Assembly (NCBI RefSeq): GCF_047675955.1
Contig: NC_132916.1
Location: 70,921,481 to 70,985,480, forward strand
Source of the DNA: Chlorocebus sabaeus
Lineage: Eukaryota > Chordata > Mammalia > Primates > Cercopithecidae
Reading direction: 5' to 3'
Length of the DNA: 64,000 nucleotides
Position numbers and translations under genes: made by a program
The notes under the pieces: model-generated
The model's input: the letters and a program-made list of their open reading frames with translations, nothing else
What the model was told of the DNA's origin: nothing
The model's database searches: none
Part shown: positions 1-9,911 of the stretch, in pieces
How the letters are laid out: the number at the start of each line of letters is the position of its first letter
Position numbering within the stretch: the first letter of the stretch is position 1

Positions 1-45
1 TAACTCTGTGAGATGAATTAACAGAACACAGAGCAATTTCTCAGA
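1..45 (-). repeat. Partial alpha satellite monomer at left edge
   Basis: The last 45 bp of a monomer cut by the window edge; the first complete unit starts at the AAGCTT at 46. It begins within TAACTCTGTGAGATG and contains the CTCTGTG/CACAGAG dyad. The array therefore continues to the left. Confidence 0.95.
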
Positions 46-420
46 AAGCTTCTTTCCAGTTTCGAACGGAAGGTATTTCCTTTTTCACGATAGCCCTCTA
101 TGGGCTTCCAAATATCGCTTTGCCAAATCCAGATGAACAGCCTTAGCGAAAGGCTTCTTGAAGGGAAAGATGTGACTCTGTGAGATGAATTAACAGAACA
201 CAGAGCAGTTTCTCAGAAAGCTTCTTTCCAGTTTTGAACGGAAGATATTTCCTTTTTGACCATAGCCCTCTATGTGCTTCAAAATATCCCTTTGCCAATT
301 ACACAAGAAGAGACTTAGCGAAAGACTTCTTGAAGGGAAAGATGTAACTCTGTGAGATGAATAAACAGAACACAGAGCAGTTTCTCAGAAAGCTTCTTTC
401 CAGTTTTGAACGGAATATAT

Positions 421-437
421 TTCCTTTTTCACCATAG
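421..437 (+). promoter_or_regulatory. pJ-alpha box (representative)
   Basis: TTCCTTTTTCACCATAG matches the published pJ-alpha motif TTCCTTTTYCACCRTAG exactly. In human alpha satellite the pJ-alpha box and the CENP-B box are alternative occupants of the same monomer position. The exact or one-base-off motif appears in most monomers of this window. Common variants are CCTATTTCACC, TTTTACACC, TTTTTTACCATGG and CACCGTAG, the last still matching through R. Binding by the pJ-alpha protein is family knowledge and cannot be seen here. Confidence 0.8.
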
Positions 438-559
438 CCCTCTACGGGCTTCCAAATATCCCTTTGCCAATTCCACAAGAACAGCCTTAGCGAAAGGCTC
501 CTTGAAGGGAAAGATGTAACTCTGTGAGATGAATTAACAGAACACAGAGCAGTTTCTCA

Positions 560-572
560 GAAAGCTTCTTTC
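560..572. other. GAAAG/CTTTC dyad over the HindIII site (representative)
   Basis: The 5-bp arms GAAAG (560-564) and CTTTC (568-572) have a 3-nt loop and overlap the AAGCTT palindrome. It is present wherever the HindIII region is intact and is disrupted in units reading AAAGTTT, AAACTT, AACGTT, AAGATT or AAGCAT. Confidence 0.6.
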
Positions 573-647
573 CAGTTTTGAACGGAACATATTTCCTATT
601 TCACCATAGCTCTCTATGGGTTTCCAAATATCCCTTGGCCAATTCCA

Positions 648-676
648 CAAGAACAGCCTTAGCGAAAGGCTTCTTG
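648..676. other. Imperfect inverted repeat with 11-bp arms (representative)
   Basis: The left arm CAAGAACAGCCTT (648-660) is complementary to AAGGCTTCTTG (666-676) except for a 2-nt bulge, leaving the 5-nt loop AGCGA. The element recurs in most monomers. Many variants fall in the loop (AACGA, ATCGA, AGTGA, AGAGA, AGGGA), and others mismatch the stem (AAGACT for AAGGCT, GTCTT for GCCTT). Extrusion as a hairpin or cruciform is inferred. Confidence 0.75.
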
Positions 677-691
677 AAGGGAAAGATGTAA

Positions 692-721
692 CTCTGTGAG
701 ATGAATTAACAGAACACAGAG
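692..721. other. CTCTGTG/CACAGAG dyad (representative)
   Basis: Perfect 7-bp arms CTCTGTG (692-698) and CACAGAG (715-721) are separated by 16 bp. It occurs in most monomers. The GTATCTCTGTG variants keep it; CTCTCCG units and ACAGAGAG units lose part of an arm. Confidence 0.7.
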
Positions 722-779
722 CAGTTTCTCAGAACGTTTCTTTCCAGTTTTGAACGGAAGATATTTCCTTTTTCACCAT

Positions 780-794
780 AGCCCTCTATGGGCT
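780..794. other. AGCCC/GGGCT dyad (representative)
   Basis: The 5-bp arms AGCCC (780-784) and GGGCT (790-794) flank the loop TCTAT, immediately after the pJ-alpha box. Most monomers keep it; GACC, GGGTTT and TGTTCTT variants break it. Confidence 0.65.
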
Positions 795-1870
795 TCCAAA
801 TATCCCTTTGCCAATTCCACAAGAACAGCCTTAGCGAAAGGCTTCTTGAAGGGAAAGATGTAACTCTGTGAGATGAATAAACAGAACACAGAGCAGTTTC
901 TCAGAAAGCTTCTTTACAGTTTGAGCGGAAGATATTTCCTATTTCCCCATAGCCTTCTATGGGCTTCCAAATATCACTTTGCCAATTCCACAAGAACAGC
1001 CTTAGCGAAAGGCTTCTTGAAGGGAAAGATGTAACTCTGTGAGATGAATTAACAGAACACAGAGCAGTTTCTCAGAAAGTTTATTTCCAGTTTTGAACGG
1101 AAGATATTTCCTTTTTTACCATGGCCTTCTATGGGCTTCCAAATATCCCTTTGCCAATTCCACAAGAACAGCCTTAGCGAAAGGCTTCTTGAAGGAAAAG
1201 ATGTAACTCGGTGAGATGAATTAACAGAACACAGAGCAGTTTCTCAGAAAGCTTCTTTCCAGTTTTGAAGCGAAGATATTTCCTTTTTCACCGTAGCCCT
1301 CTATGTTCTTCAAAATATCACTTTGCCAATTCCACAAGAACAGCCTTAGCGAAAGGCTTCTTGAAGGGAAAGATGTAACTCTGTGAGATGAATTAATAGA
1401 ACACAGAGTAGTTTCTCAGAAAGCTTCTTTCCAGTTTTGAACGGAAGATATTTCCTTTTTCACCATAGCCCTCTATGGGCTTCCAAATATGCCTTTGCCA
1501 ATTCCACAAGAACAGTCTTAGCGAAAGGCTTCTTGAGGGGAAAGATGTAACTCTGTGAGATGAATTAACAGAACACAGAGCAGTTTCTCAGAAAGCTTCT
1601 TTCCAGTTTTGAACGGAAGATATTTCCTTTTTCACCATAGCCCTCTAAGGGCTTCCAAATATCCCTTTGCCAATTCCAGAAGAACAGCCTTAGCGAAAGG
1701 CTTTTTGAAGGGAAAATGTAACTCTGTGAGATGAATTAACAGAACACAGAGCAGTTTCTCAGAAAGCTTCTTTCCAGTTTGAGCGGAAGATATTTCCTAT
1801 TTCACCATAGCCCTCTATGGGCTTCCAAATATCACTTTGCCAATTCCACAAGAACAGCCTTAGCGAAAGG

Positions 1871-4800
1871 CTTCTTGAAGGGAAAGATGTAACTCTGTGA
1901 GATGAATTAACAGACCACAGAGCAGTTTCTCAGAAAGTTTCTTTCCAGATTTGAACGGAAGATATTTCCTTTTTCACCATAGCCCTCTATGTGCTTCCAA
2001 ATATCACTTTGCCAATTCCACAAGAACAGCCTTCGGGAAAGGCTTCTTGAAGGGAAATATGTAACTCTGTGAGATGAATTAACAGAACACAGAGCAGTTT
2101 CTCAGAAAGCTTCTTTCCAGTTTTGAACGGAATATATTTCCTTTTTCACCATAGCCCTCTACGGTCTTCCAAATATCCCTTTGCCAATTCCACAAGAATA
2201 GCCTTAGCGAAAGGCTCCTTGAAGGGAAATATGTAACTCTGTGAGATGAATTAACAGAACACAGAGCAGTTTCTCAGAAACCTTCTTTCCAGTTTTGAAC
2301 GGAACATATTTCCTATTTCACCATAGCTCTCTATGGGTTTCCAAATATCCCTTGGCCAATTCCACAAGAACAGCCTTAGCGAAAGCCTTCTTGAAGGGAA
2401 AGATGTATCTCTGTGAGATGAATTAACACAACACAGAACAGTTTATCAGAAAGCTTCTTTCAAGTTTTGAACGGAAGATATTTCCTTTTTCACCATTGCC
2501 TTCTATGGGCTTCCAAATATCACTTTGAAAATTCCACAAGAACAGCCTTAGCGAAAGGCTTATTGAAGGGAAAGATGTAACTCTGTGAGATGAATTAACA
2601 GAACACAGAGCAGTTTCTCACAAAGCTTCTTTTCAGTTTTGAACGGAAGATATTTCCTTTTTCACCATAGCCCTCTATGGGCTTCGAAATATCACTTTGC
2701 CAATTCCACAAGAACAGCCTTAGCGAAATTCTTCTTGAAGGGAAAGATGTAAGTCTGTGAGATGAATTAACAGAACACAGAGCAGTTTCTCAGAAAGCTT
2801 CTTTCCAGTTTTGAACGGAAGTTATTTCCTTTTTCTCCGTAGCCCTCTACGGGCTTCCAAATATCCCTTTGCCAATTACACAAGAACAGCCTTAGCGAAA
2901 GGCTTCTTGAAGGGAAAGATGTAACTCTGTGCGATGAATTAACAGAACAGAGAGCAGTTTCTCAGAAAGCTTCTTTCCAGTTTTGAAGGGAAGATATTTC
3001 CTTTTTCACCATAGCCCTCTATGGACTTCCAAATATCCCTTTGCCAATTCCACAAGAACAGCCTTAGCGAAAGGCTTTTTGAAGGGAAAGATGTAACTCT
3101 GTGAGATGAATTAACAGATCACAGAGCAGTTTCTCAGAAAGCTTCTTTCCAGTTTTGAACGGAAGATATTTCCTTTTTCACCATGGCCCTCTATGGGCTT
3201 CCAAATATGACTTTGCTAATTCCACAAGAACAGCCTTAACGAAACGCTTCTTGAAGGGAAAGATGTAACTCTGTGAGATGAATTAACAGAACACATGAAC
3301 GGAAGATATTTCCTTTTTCACCATAGCCCTCTATGGGCTTCCAAATATCCCTTTGCCAATTCCACAAGATCAGCCTTAGCGAAAGACTTCTTGAAGGGAA
3401 AGATGTAACTCAGTGAGATGAATTAACAGAACACAGAGCATTTTCTCAGAAAGCTTCTTTCCAGTTTTGAACGGAAGATAATTCCTTTTTCACCATAGAC
3501 CTCTATGGGCTTCCAAATACGCCTTTGCCAATTCCACAAGAACAGCCTTAGCGAAAGGCTTCTTGAAGGGAAAGATGTAACTCTGTGAGATGAATTAACA
3601 GAACACAGAGCAGTTTCTCAGAAAGCTTCTTTCCAGTTTTGAACGGAAGATATTTCCTTTTTCACCATGGCCCTTTATGGGCTTCCAAATATGACTTTGC
3701 TAATTCCACAAGAACAGCTTTAACGAAAGGCTTCTTGAAGGGAAAGATGTAACTCTGTGAGATGAATTAACAGAACACAGAGTAGTTTCTCAGAAAGCTT
3801 CTTTCCAGTTTTGAACGGAATATATTTCCTTTTTCACCGTAGCCCTCTATGGGCTTCCAAATATCCCTTTGCCAATTCCACAAGAACAGCCTTAACGAAA
3901 GGCTTCTTGAAGGGAAAGATGTGACTCTGTGAGATGAATTAACAGAACACAGAGCAGTTTCTCAGAAAGCTTCTTTCCAGTTTTGAACGGAAGATATTTC
4001 CTTTTTCACCATAGCCCTCTATGGGCTTCCAAATATCACTTTGCCAATTCCACAAGAACAGCCTTATCGAAAGACTTCTTGAAGGGAAAGATGTAACTCT
4101 GTGAGATGAATAAACAGAACACAGAGCAGTTTCTCAGAATGCTTCTGTCCAGGTTTGAACGGAAGATATTTCCTTTTTCACCATCGCCCTCTAAGTGCTT
4201 CTAAATATCACTTTGCCAATTCCACAAGAACAGCCTTAGCGAAACGCTTCTAGAAGGGAAAATGTAACTCTCCGAGATGAATTAACAGAACACAGAGCAG
4301 TTTCTCAGAAAGCTTCTTTCCAGTTTTGAACGGAAGATATTTCCTTTTTCACCATAGCCCTCTATGGGTTTCCAAATATCCCTTTTCCAATTCCACAAGA
4401 ACTGCCTTAGCGAAAGGCTTCTTGAGGGGAAAGATGTAACTCTGTGAGATGAATTAACAGAACACAGAGCAGTTTCTCAGAAAGCTTATTTCCAGTTTTG
4501 AACGGAAGATATTTCCTTTTTCACCATAGCCCTCTATGGGCTTCCAAATATCCCTTTGCCAATTCCACAAGAACAGCCTTAGCGAAAGGCTTCTTGAAGG
4601 GAAAGATGTAACTCTGTGAGATGAATTAACAGAACACAGAGCAGTTTCTCAGAAAGCTTCTTTCCAGTTTTGAACGGAAGATATTTCCTTTTTCACCGTA
4701 GCCCTCTAGGGGCTTCCAAATATCCCTTTGCGAATTCCACAAGAACAGCCTTAACGAAAGGCTTCTTGAAGGGAAAGATGTAACTCTGTGAGATGAATTA

Positions 4801-5269
4801 ACAGAACACAGAGCAGTTTCTCAGAAATCTTCTTTCCAGTTTTGAACGGAAGATATTTCCTTTTTCACCATAGCCCTCTATGGGCTTCCAAATATCACTT
4901 TGCCAATTCCACAAGACCAGCCTTAACGAAAGACTTCTTGAAGGGAAAGATGTAACTCTGTGAGATGAATAAACAGAACACAGAGCAGTTTCTCAGAATG
5001 CTTCTGTCCAGGTTTGAACGGAAGATATTTCCTTTTTCACCATAGCCCTCTATGGGTTTCCAAATATCCCTTTTCCAATTCCACAAGAACTGCCTTAGCG
5101 AAAGGCTTCTTGAGGGGAAAGATGTAACTCTGTGAGATGAATTAACAGAACACAGAGCAGTTTCTCAGAAAGATTCTTTCCAGTTTTGAACGGAATATAT
5201 TTCCTTTTTCACCATAGCCCTCTACGGGCTTCCAAATATCCCTTTGCCAATTCCACAAGAACAGCCTTA
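1871..5269. repeat. Heterogeneous monomer stretch
   Basis: About twenty alpha monomers with partial internal repeats. The run CTTCTTGAAGG-ATAAACAG-CAGAATGCTTCTGTCC occurs at about 4,070-4,150 and again 859 bp later at 4,930-5,010. The second occurrence lacks the following CATCGCCCTCTAAGTGC unit, so the offset drops to 688 bp by the GGGTTTCC unit (4,366 vs 5,054). The GGAATATATTT/GCTCTCTATGGG pair of the first kilobase recurs at 2,120-2,360 and 5,190-5,420. No gene or insertion is seen. Confidence 0.75.
3139..3450 (-). repeat. Monomer pair with an internal 32-bp deletion
   Basis: The distance between AAGCTT sites is 312 bp instead of 344, so exactly 32 bp are missing. The junction lies at about 3,295/3,296, where AACACA runs straight into TGAACGGAAG. 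The lost segment is the end of one unit (GAGCAGTTTCTC) and the start of the next, including its HindIII site. It is the only large within-monomer deletion I found; most other length changes are 1-4 bp. Confidence 0.9.
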
Positions 5270-8057
5270 GCGAAAGGCTCCTTGAAGGGAAAGACGTAAC
5301 TCTGTGAGATGAATTAACAGAACACAGAGCAGTTTCTCAGAAAGCTTCTTTCCAGTTTTGAACGGAATATATTTCCTATTTCACCATAGCTCTCTATGGG
5401 TTTCCAAATATCCCTTGGCCAATTCCACAAGAACAGCCTTAGCGAAAGGCTTCTTGAAGGGAAAGATGTAACTCTGTGAGATGAATTAACAGAAAACAGC
5501 GCAGTTTCTCAGAAAGCTTCTTTACAGTTTGAGCGGAAGATATTTCCTATTTCCCCATAGCCTTCTATGGGCTTCCAAATATCACTTTGCCAATTCCACA
5601 AGAACAGCCTTAGCGAAAGGCTTCTTGAAGGGAAAGATGTAACTCTGTGAGATGAATTAACAGAACACAGAGCAGTTTCTCAGAAAGCTTATTTCCAGTT
5701 TTGAACGGAAGATATTTCCTTTTTTACCAGGGCCTTCTATGGGCTTCCAAATATCCCTTTGCCAATTCCACAAGAACAGCCTTAGCGAAAGGCTTCTTGA
5801 AGGAAAAGATGTAACTCGGTGAGATGAATTAACAGAACACAGAGCAATTTCTCAGAAAACTTCTTTCCAGTTTTGAAGCGAAGATATTTCCTTTTTCACC
5901 GTAGCCCTCTATGTTCTTCAAAATATCACTTTGCCAATTCCACAAGAAGAGCCTTAGCGAAAGGCTTCTTGGTGGGAAAGACGTAACTCTGTGAGATGAA
6001 TTAACAGAACACAGAACAGTTTCTCAGAAAGCTTCTTTCCAGTTTTGAACGGAAGGTATTTCCTATTTCACCATAGCCCTCTAAGGGCTTCCAAATATCA
6101 CTTTGCCAATTCCACAAGAACAGTCTTAGCGAAAGCCTTCTTGAAGGGAAAGATGTATCTCTGTGAGACGAATTAACAGAACACAGAGCAGTTTATCAGA
6201 AAGCTTCTTTCAAGTTTTGAACGGAAGATATTTCCTTTTTCACCATTGCCTTCTATGGGCTTCCAAATATCACTTTGAAAATTCCACAAGAACAGCCTTA
6301 GCGAAAGGCTTATTGAAGGGAAAGATGTAACTCTGTGAGATGAATTAACAGAACACAGAGCAGTTTCTCACAAAGCTTCTTTCCAGTTTTGAACGGAAGA
6401 TATTTCCTTTTTCACCATAGCCCTCTAAGGGCTTCGAAATATCACTTTGCCAATTCCACAAAAACAGCCTTAGCGAAAGGCTTCTTGAAGGGAAAGATGT
6501 AACTCTGTGAGATGAATTAATAGAACACAGAGTATTTTCTCAGAAAGCTTCTTTCCAGTTTTGAACGGAAGATATTTCCTTTTTCACCATAGCCCTCTAT
6601 GGGCTTCCAAATATGCCTTTTCCAATTCCACAAGAACTGCCTTAGCGAAAGGCTTCTTGAAGGGAAAGATGTAACTCTGTGAGATGAATTAACAGAACAC
6701 AGAGCAGTTTCTCAGAAAGATTCTTTCCAGTTTTGAACGGAAGATATTTCCTTTTTCACCTTAGCCCTCTATGGGCCTACAAATATCCCTTTGCCAATTC
6801 CACAAGAACAGCCGTAGCAAAAGGCTTCTTGAAGGGAAAGATGTAACTCTGGGAGATGAATTAACAGACCACAGAGCAGTTTCTCAGAAAGTTTCTTTCC
6901 AGTTTTGAACGGAAGATATTTCCTTTTTGACCATAGACCTCTATGGGCTTCCAAATGTCACTTTGCCAATTCCACAAGAACAGCCTTAGCGAAAGGCTTC
7001 TTGGTGGGAAAGATGTAACTCTGTGAGATGAATTAACAGAACACAGAACAGTTTCTCAGAAAGCTTCTTTCCAGTTTTGAACGGAAGGTATTTCCTATTT
7101 CACCATAGCCCTCTAAGGGCTTCCAAATATCACTTTGCCAATTCCACAAGAACAGCCTTAGCGAAAGCCTTCTTGAAGGGAAAGATGTATCTCTGTGGGA
7201 TGAATTAACAGAACACAGAGCAGTTTCTCAGAAAGCTTCTTTCAAGTTTTGAACGGAAGATATTTCCTTTTTCACCATTGCCTTCTATGGGCTTCCAAAT
7301 ATCACTTTGAAAATTCCACAAGAACAGCCTTAGCGAAAGGCTTATTGAAGGGAAAGATGTAACTCTGTGAGATGAATTAGGAGAACACAGAGCAGTTTCT
7401 CACAAAGCTTCTTTCCAGTTTTGAACGGAAGATATTTCCTTTTTCACCATAGCCCTCTATGGGCTTCGAAATATCACTTTGCCAATTCCACAAGAACAGC
7501 CTTAGCGAAAGGCTTCTTGAAGGGAAAGATGTAACTCTGTGAGATGAATTAATAGAACACAGAGTAGTTTCTCAGAAAGCTTCTTTCCAGTTTTGAACGG
7601 AAGATATTTCCTTTTTTACCATAGCCATCTATGGGCTTCCAAATATGCCTTTGCCAATTCCACAAGAACAGTCTTAGCGAAAGGCTTCTTGAGGGGAAAG
7701 ATGTAACTCTGTGAGATGAATTAACAGAACACAGAGCAGTTTCTCAGAAAGCTTCTTTCCAGTTTTGAACGGAAGATATTTCCTATTTCACCATAGCCCT
7801 CTATGGGCTTAAAAATATCCCTTTGCCAATTCCACAAGAACAGCCTTAGCGAAAGGCTTTTTGACGGGAAAGATGTAACTCTGTGAGATGAATTAACAGA
7901 ACACAGAGCAGTTTCTCAGAAAGCTTATTTCCAGTTTTGAACGGAAGTTATTTCCTTTTTCACCGTAGCCCTCTACGCGCTTCCAAATATCCCTTTGCCA
8001 ATTACACAAGAACAGCCTTAGCGAAAGGCTTCTTGAAGGGAAAGATGTAACTCTGTG
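5270..8057. repeat. 27/28-monomer-offset duplication, copy 1
   Basis: This block matches 9,912-12,697 in the order of all its marker monomers. The offset is 4,642 bp at the left end, 4,814 bp after a monomer with CAGAACGTTTC that only the other copy has (about 10,125), and 4,642 bp again after a monomer that only this copy has (about 6,600-6,750). The copies thus differ by reciprocal gain or loss of single 172-bp units plus scattered substitutions. The match ends at TCTGTGCGATG here versus TCTGTGAGATG there. A 6-monomer subrepeat is nested inside: CTTGGTGGGAAAG recurs at 5,971 and 7,003, exactly 1,032 bp apart. Confidence 0.85.
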
Positions 8058-9911
8058 CGATGAATTAACAGAACAGAGAGCAGTTTCTCAGAAAGCTTCT
8101 TTCCAGTTTTGAAGGGAAGATATTTCCTTTTTCACCATAGCCCTCTATGGGTTTCCAAATATCGCTTTGCCAACTCCACAAGAACAGCCTTAGCGAAAGG
8201 CTTTTTGAAGGGAAAGATGTAACTCTGTGAGATGAATTAACAGAACACAGAGCAGTTTCTCAGAAAGCTTCTTTCCAATTTTGAATGGAAGATATTTCCT
8301 TTTACACCATAGCCCTCTATGGGCTTCCAAATATCCCTTTGCCAATTCCACAAGAAGAGCCTTAGCGAAAGGCTTCTTGAAGGGAAAGATGTAACTCTGT
8401 GAGATGAATTAACAGAACACAGAGCAGTTTCTCAGAAAGCTTCTTTCCAGTTTTGAACGGAAGATATTTCCTTTTTCACCATAGCCCTCTATGGGTTTCC
8501 AAATATCGCTTTGTCAATTCCAGAAGAACAGCCTTAGCGAAAGGCTTCTTGAAGGGAAAGATGTAACTCTGTGAGATGAATTAACAGAACACAGAGCAGT
8601 TTCTCAGAAAGCTTCTTTCCAGCTTGAGCGGCAGATATTTCCTATTTCACCATAGCCCTCTATGGGCTTCCAAATATCACTTTGCCAATTCCACAAGAAC
8701 AGCCTTAGCGAAAGGCTTCTTGAAGGGAAAGATGTAACTCTGTGAGATGAATTAACAGAACACAGAGCAGTTTCTCAGAAAGCTTCTTTCCAGTTTTGAA
8801 CGGAAGATATTTCCTTTTTTACCATGGACCTCTATGGGCTTCCAAATATAACATTGCCAATTCCTCAAGAACAGCCTTAGCGAAAGGCTTCTTGAAGGGA
8901 AAGATGTAACTCTGTGAGATGAATTAACAGAACACAGAGCAGATTCTCAGAAAGCTTCCTTCCAGTTTTGAACGGAAGATATTTCCTTTTTCACCATAGC
9001 CCTCTATGGGCTTCCAAATATCACTTTGAAAATTCCACAAGAACAGCCTTAACGAAGGACTTCTTGAAGGGAAAGAAGTAACTCTGTGAGATGAATTAAC
9101 AGAACACAGAGCAGTTTCTCAGAAAGTTTCTTTCCAGTTTTGAACGGAAGATATTTCCTTTTTCACCATGGCCCTCTATGGGCTTCCAAATATGACTTTG
9201 CTAATTCCACAAGAACAGCCTTAACGAAACGCTTCTTGAAGGGAAAGATGTAACTCTGTGAGATGAATTAACAGAACACAGAGAAGTTTCTCAGAAAGCT
9301 TCTTTCCAGTTTTGAACGGAATATATTTCCTTTTTCACCATAGACCTCTATGGGCTTCCAAATATGCCTTTGCCAATTCCACAAGAACAGCCTTAGCGAA
9401 GGACTTCTTGAAGGGAAAGATGTAACTCTGTGAGATGAATTAACAGAACACAGAGCAGTTTCTCAGAAAGCTTCTTTCCAGTTTTGAACGGAAGATATTT
9501 CCTTTTTCACCATAGCCCTCTATGGGCTTCCAAATATGATTTTGATAATTCCACAAGAACAGCTTTAACGAAAGGCTCCTTGAAGGGAAAGATGTAACTC
9601 TGTGAGATGAATTAACAGAACACAGAGCAGTTTCTCAGAAAGCTTCTTTCCAGTTTTGAACGGAATATATTTCCTTTTTCACCGTAGCCCTCTATGGGCT
9701 TGCAAATATCCCTTTGCCAATTCCACAAGAACAGCCTTAGCGAAAGGCTTCTTGAAGGAAAAGATGTAACTCTGTGAGATGAATTAACAGAACACCGAGC
9801 AATTTCTCAGAAAACTTCTTTCCAGTTTTGAAGCGAAGATAATTCCTATTTCACCGTAGCCCTCTATGTTCTTCCAAATATCACTTTGCCAATTCCACAA
9901 GAACAGCCTTA
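8058..9911. repeat. Variant monomers between duplication copies
   Basis: About eleven monomers between the two 2.8-kb copies. The first half carries a recurring cassette in order: GAACAGAGAG with GAAGGGAAG, CTTTTTGAAGGG with TTTTGAATGG and TTTTACACC, AGAAGAGCC, GGGTTTCC with TATCGCTTTGTC, GCTTGAGCGG, and TTTTTTACCATGG. The second half resembles 2.9-3.9 kb (ATGACTTTGCTAATTCC, CTTTAACGAAAGG). No non-satellite sequence is seen. Confidence 0.75.

Larger units (their letters stand above)
180..1870. repeat. Dispersed multi-monomer duplication, copy 1
   Basis: The same order of variant monomers appears at about 12,690-14,215: TATGTGCTTCAAAATATCCC with AGAAGAGACTTAG, then ATAAACAG with GGAATATATTT and CTACGGG, the GCTCTCTATGGG/CCTTGGCC unit, CAGAACGTTTC, CTCGGTGAG with GAAGCGAAG, AATAGAACAC, CTCTAAGGG with CCAGAAGAAC, and GTTTGAGCGG. 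This copy has one extra unit (ATAAACAG/TTTACAGTTTGAGCGG, about 860-1,030) absent from the other. Boundaries are approximate. Confidence 0.8.

Noticed and set aside
421..437. Pyrimidine-rich TTCCTTTTTC as a promoter or splice acceptor tract
   Set aside because: It is the pJ-alpha part of every monomer. No linked TATA box, exon or polyadenylation arrangement accompanies it in any unit.
4732..4737. GAATTC and occasional GGATCC, GACGTC and TCTAGA sites as possible cloning joins
   Set aside because: Each arises by one or two substitutions from the consensus (for example GCGAATTCC from GCCAATTCC), and the monomer register continues undisturbed across them apart from the 1-bp deletion at GGATCC.
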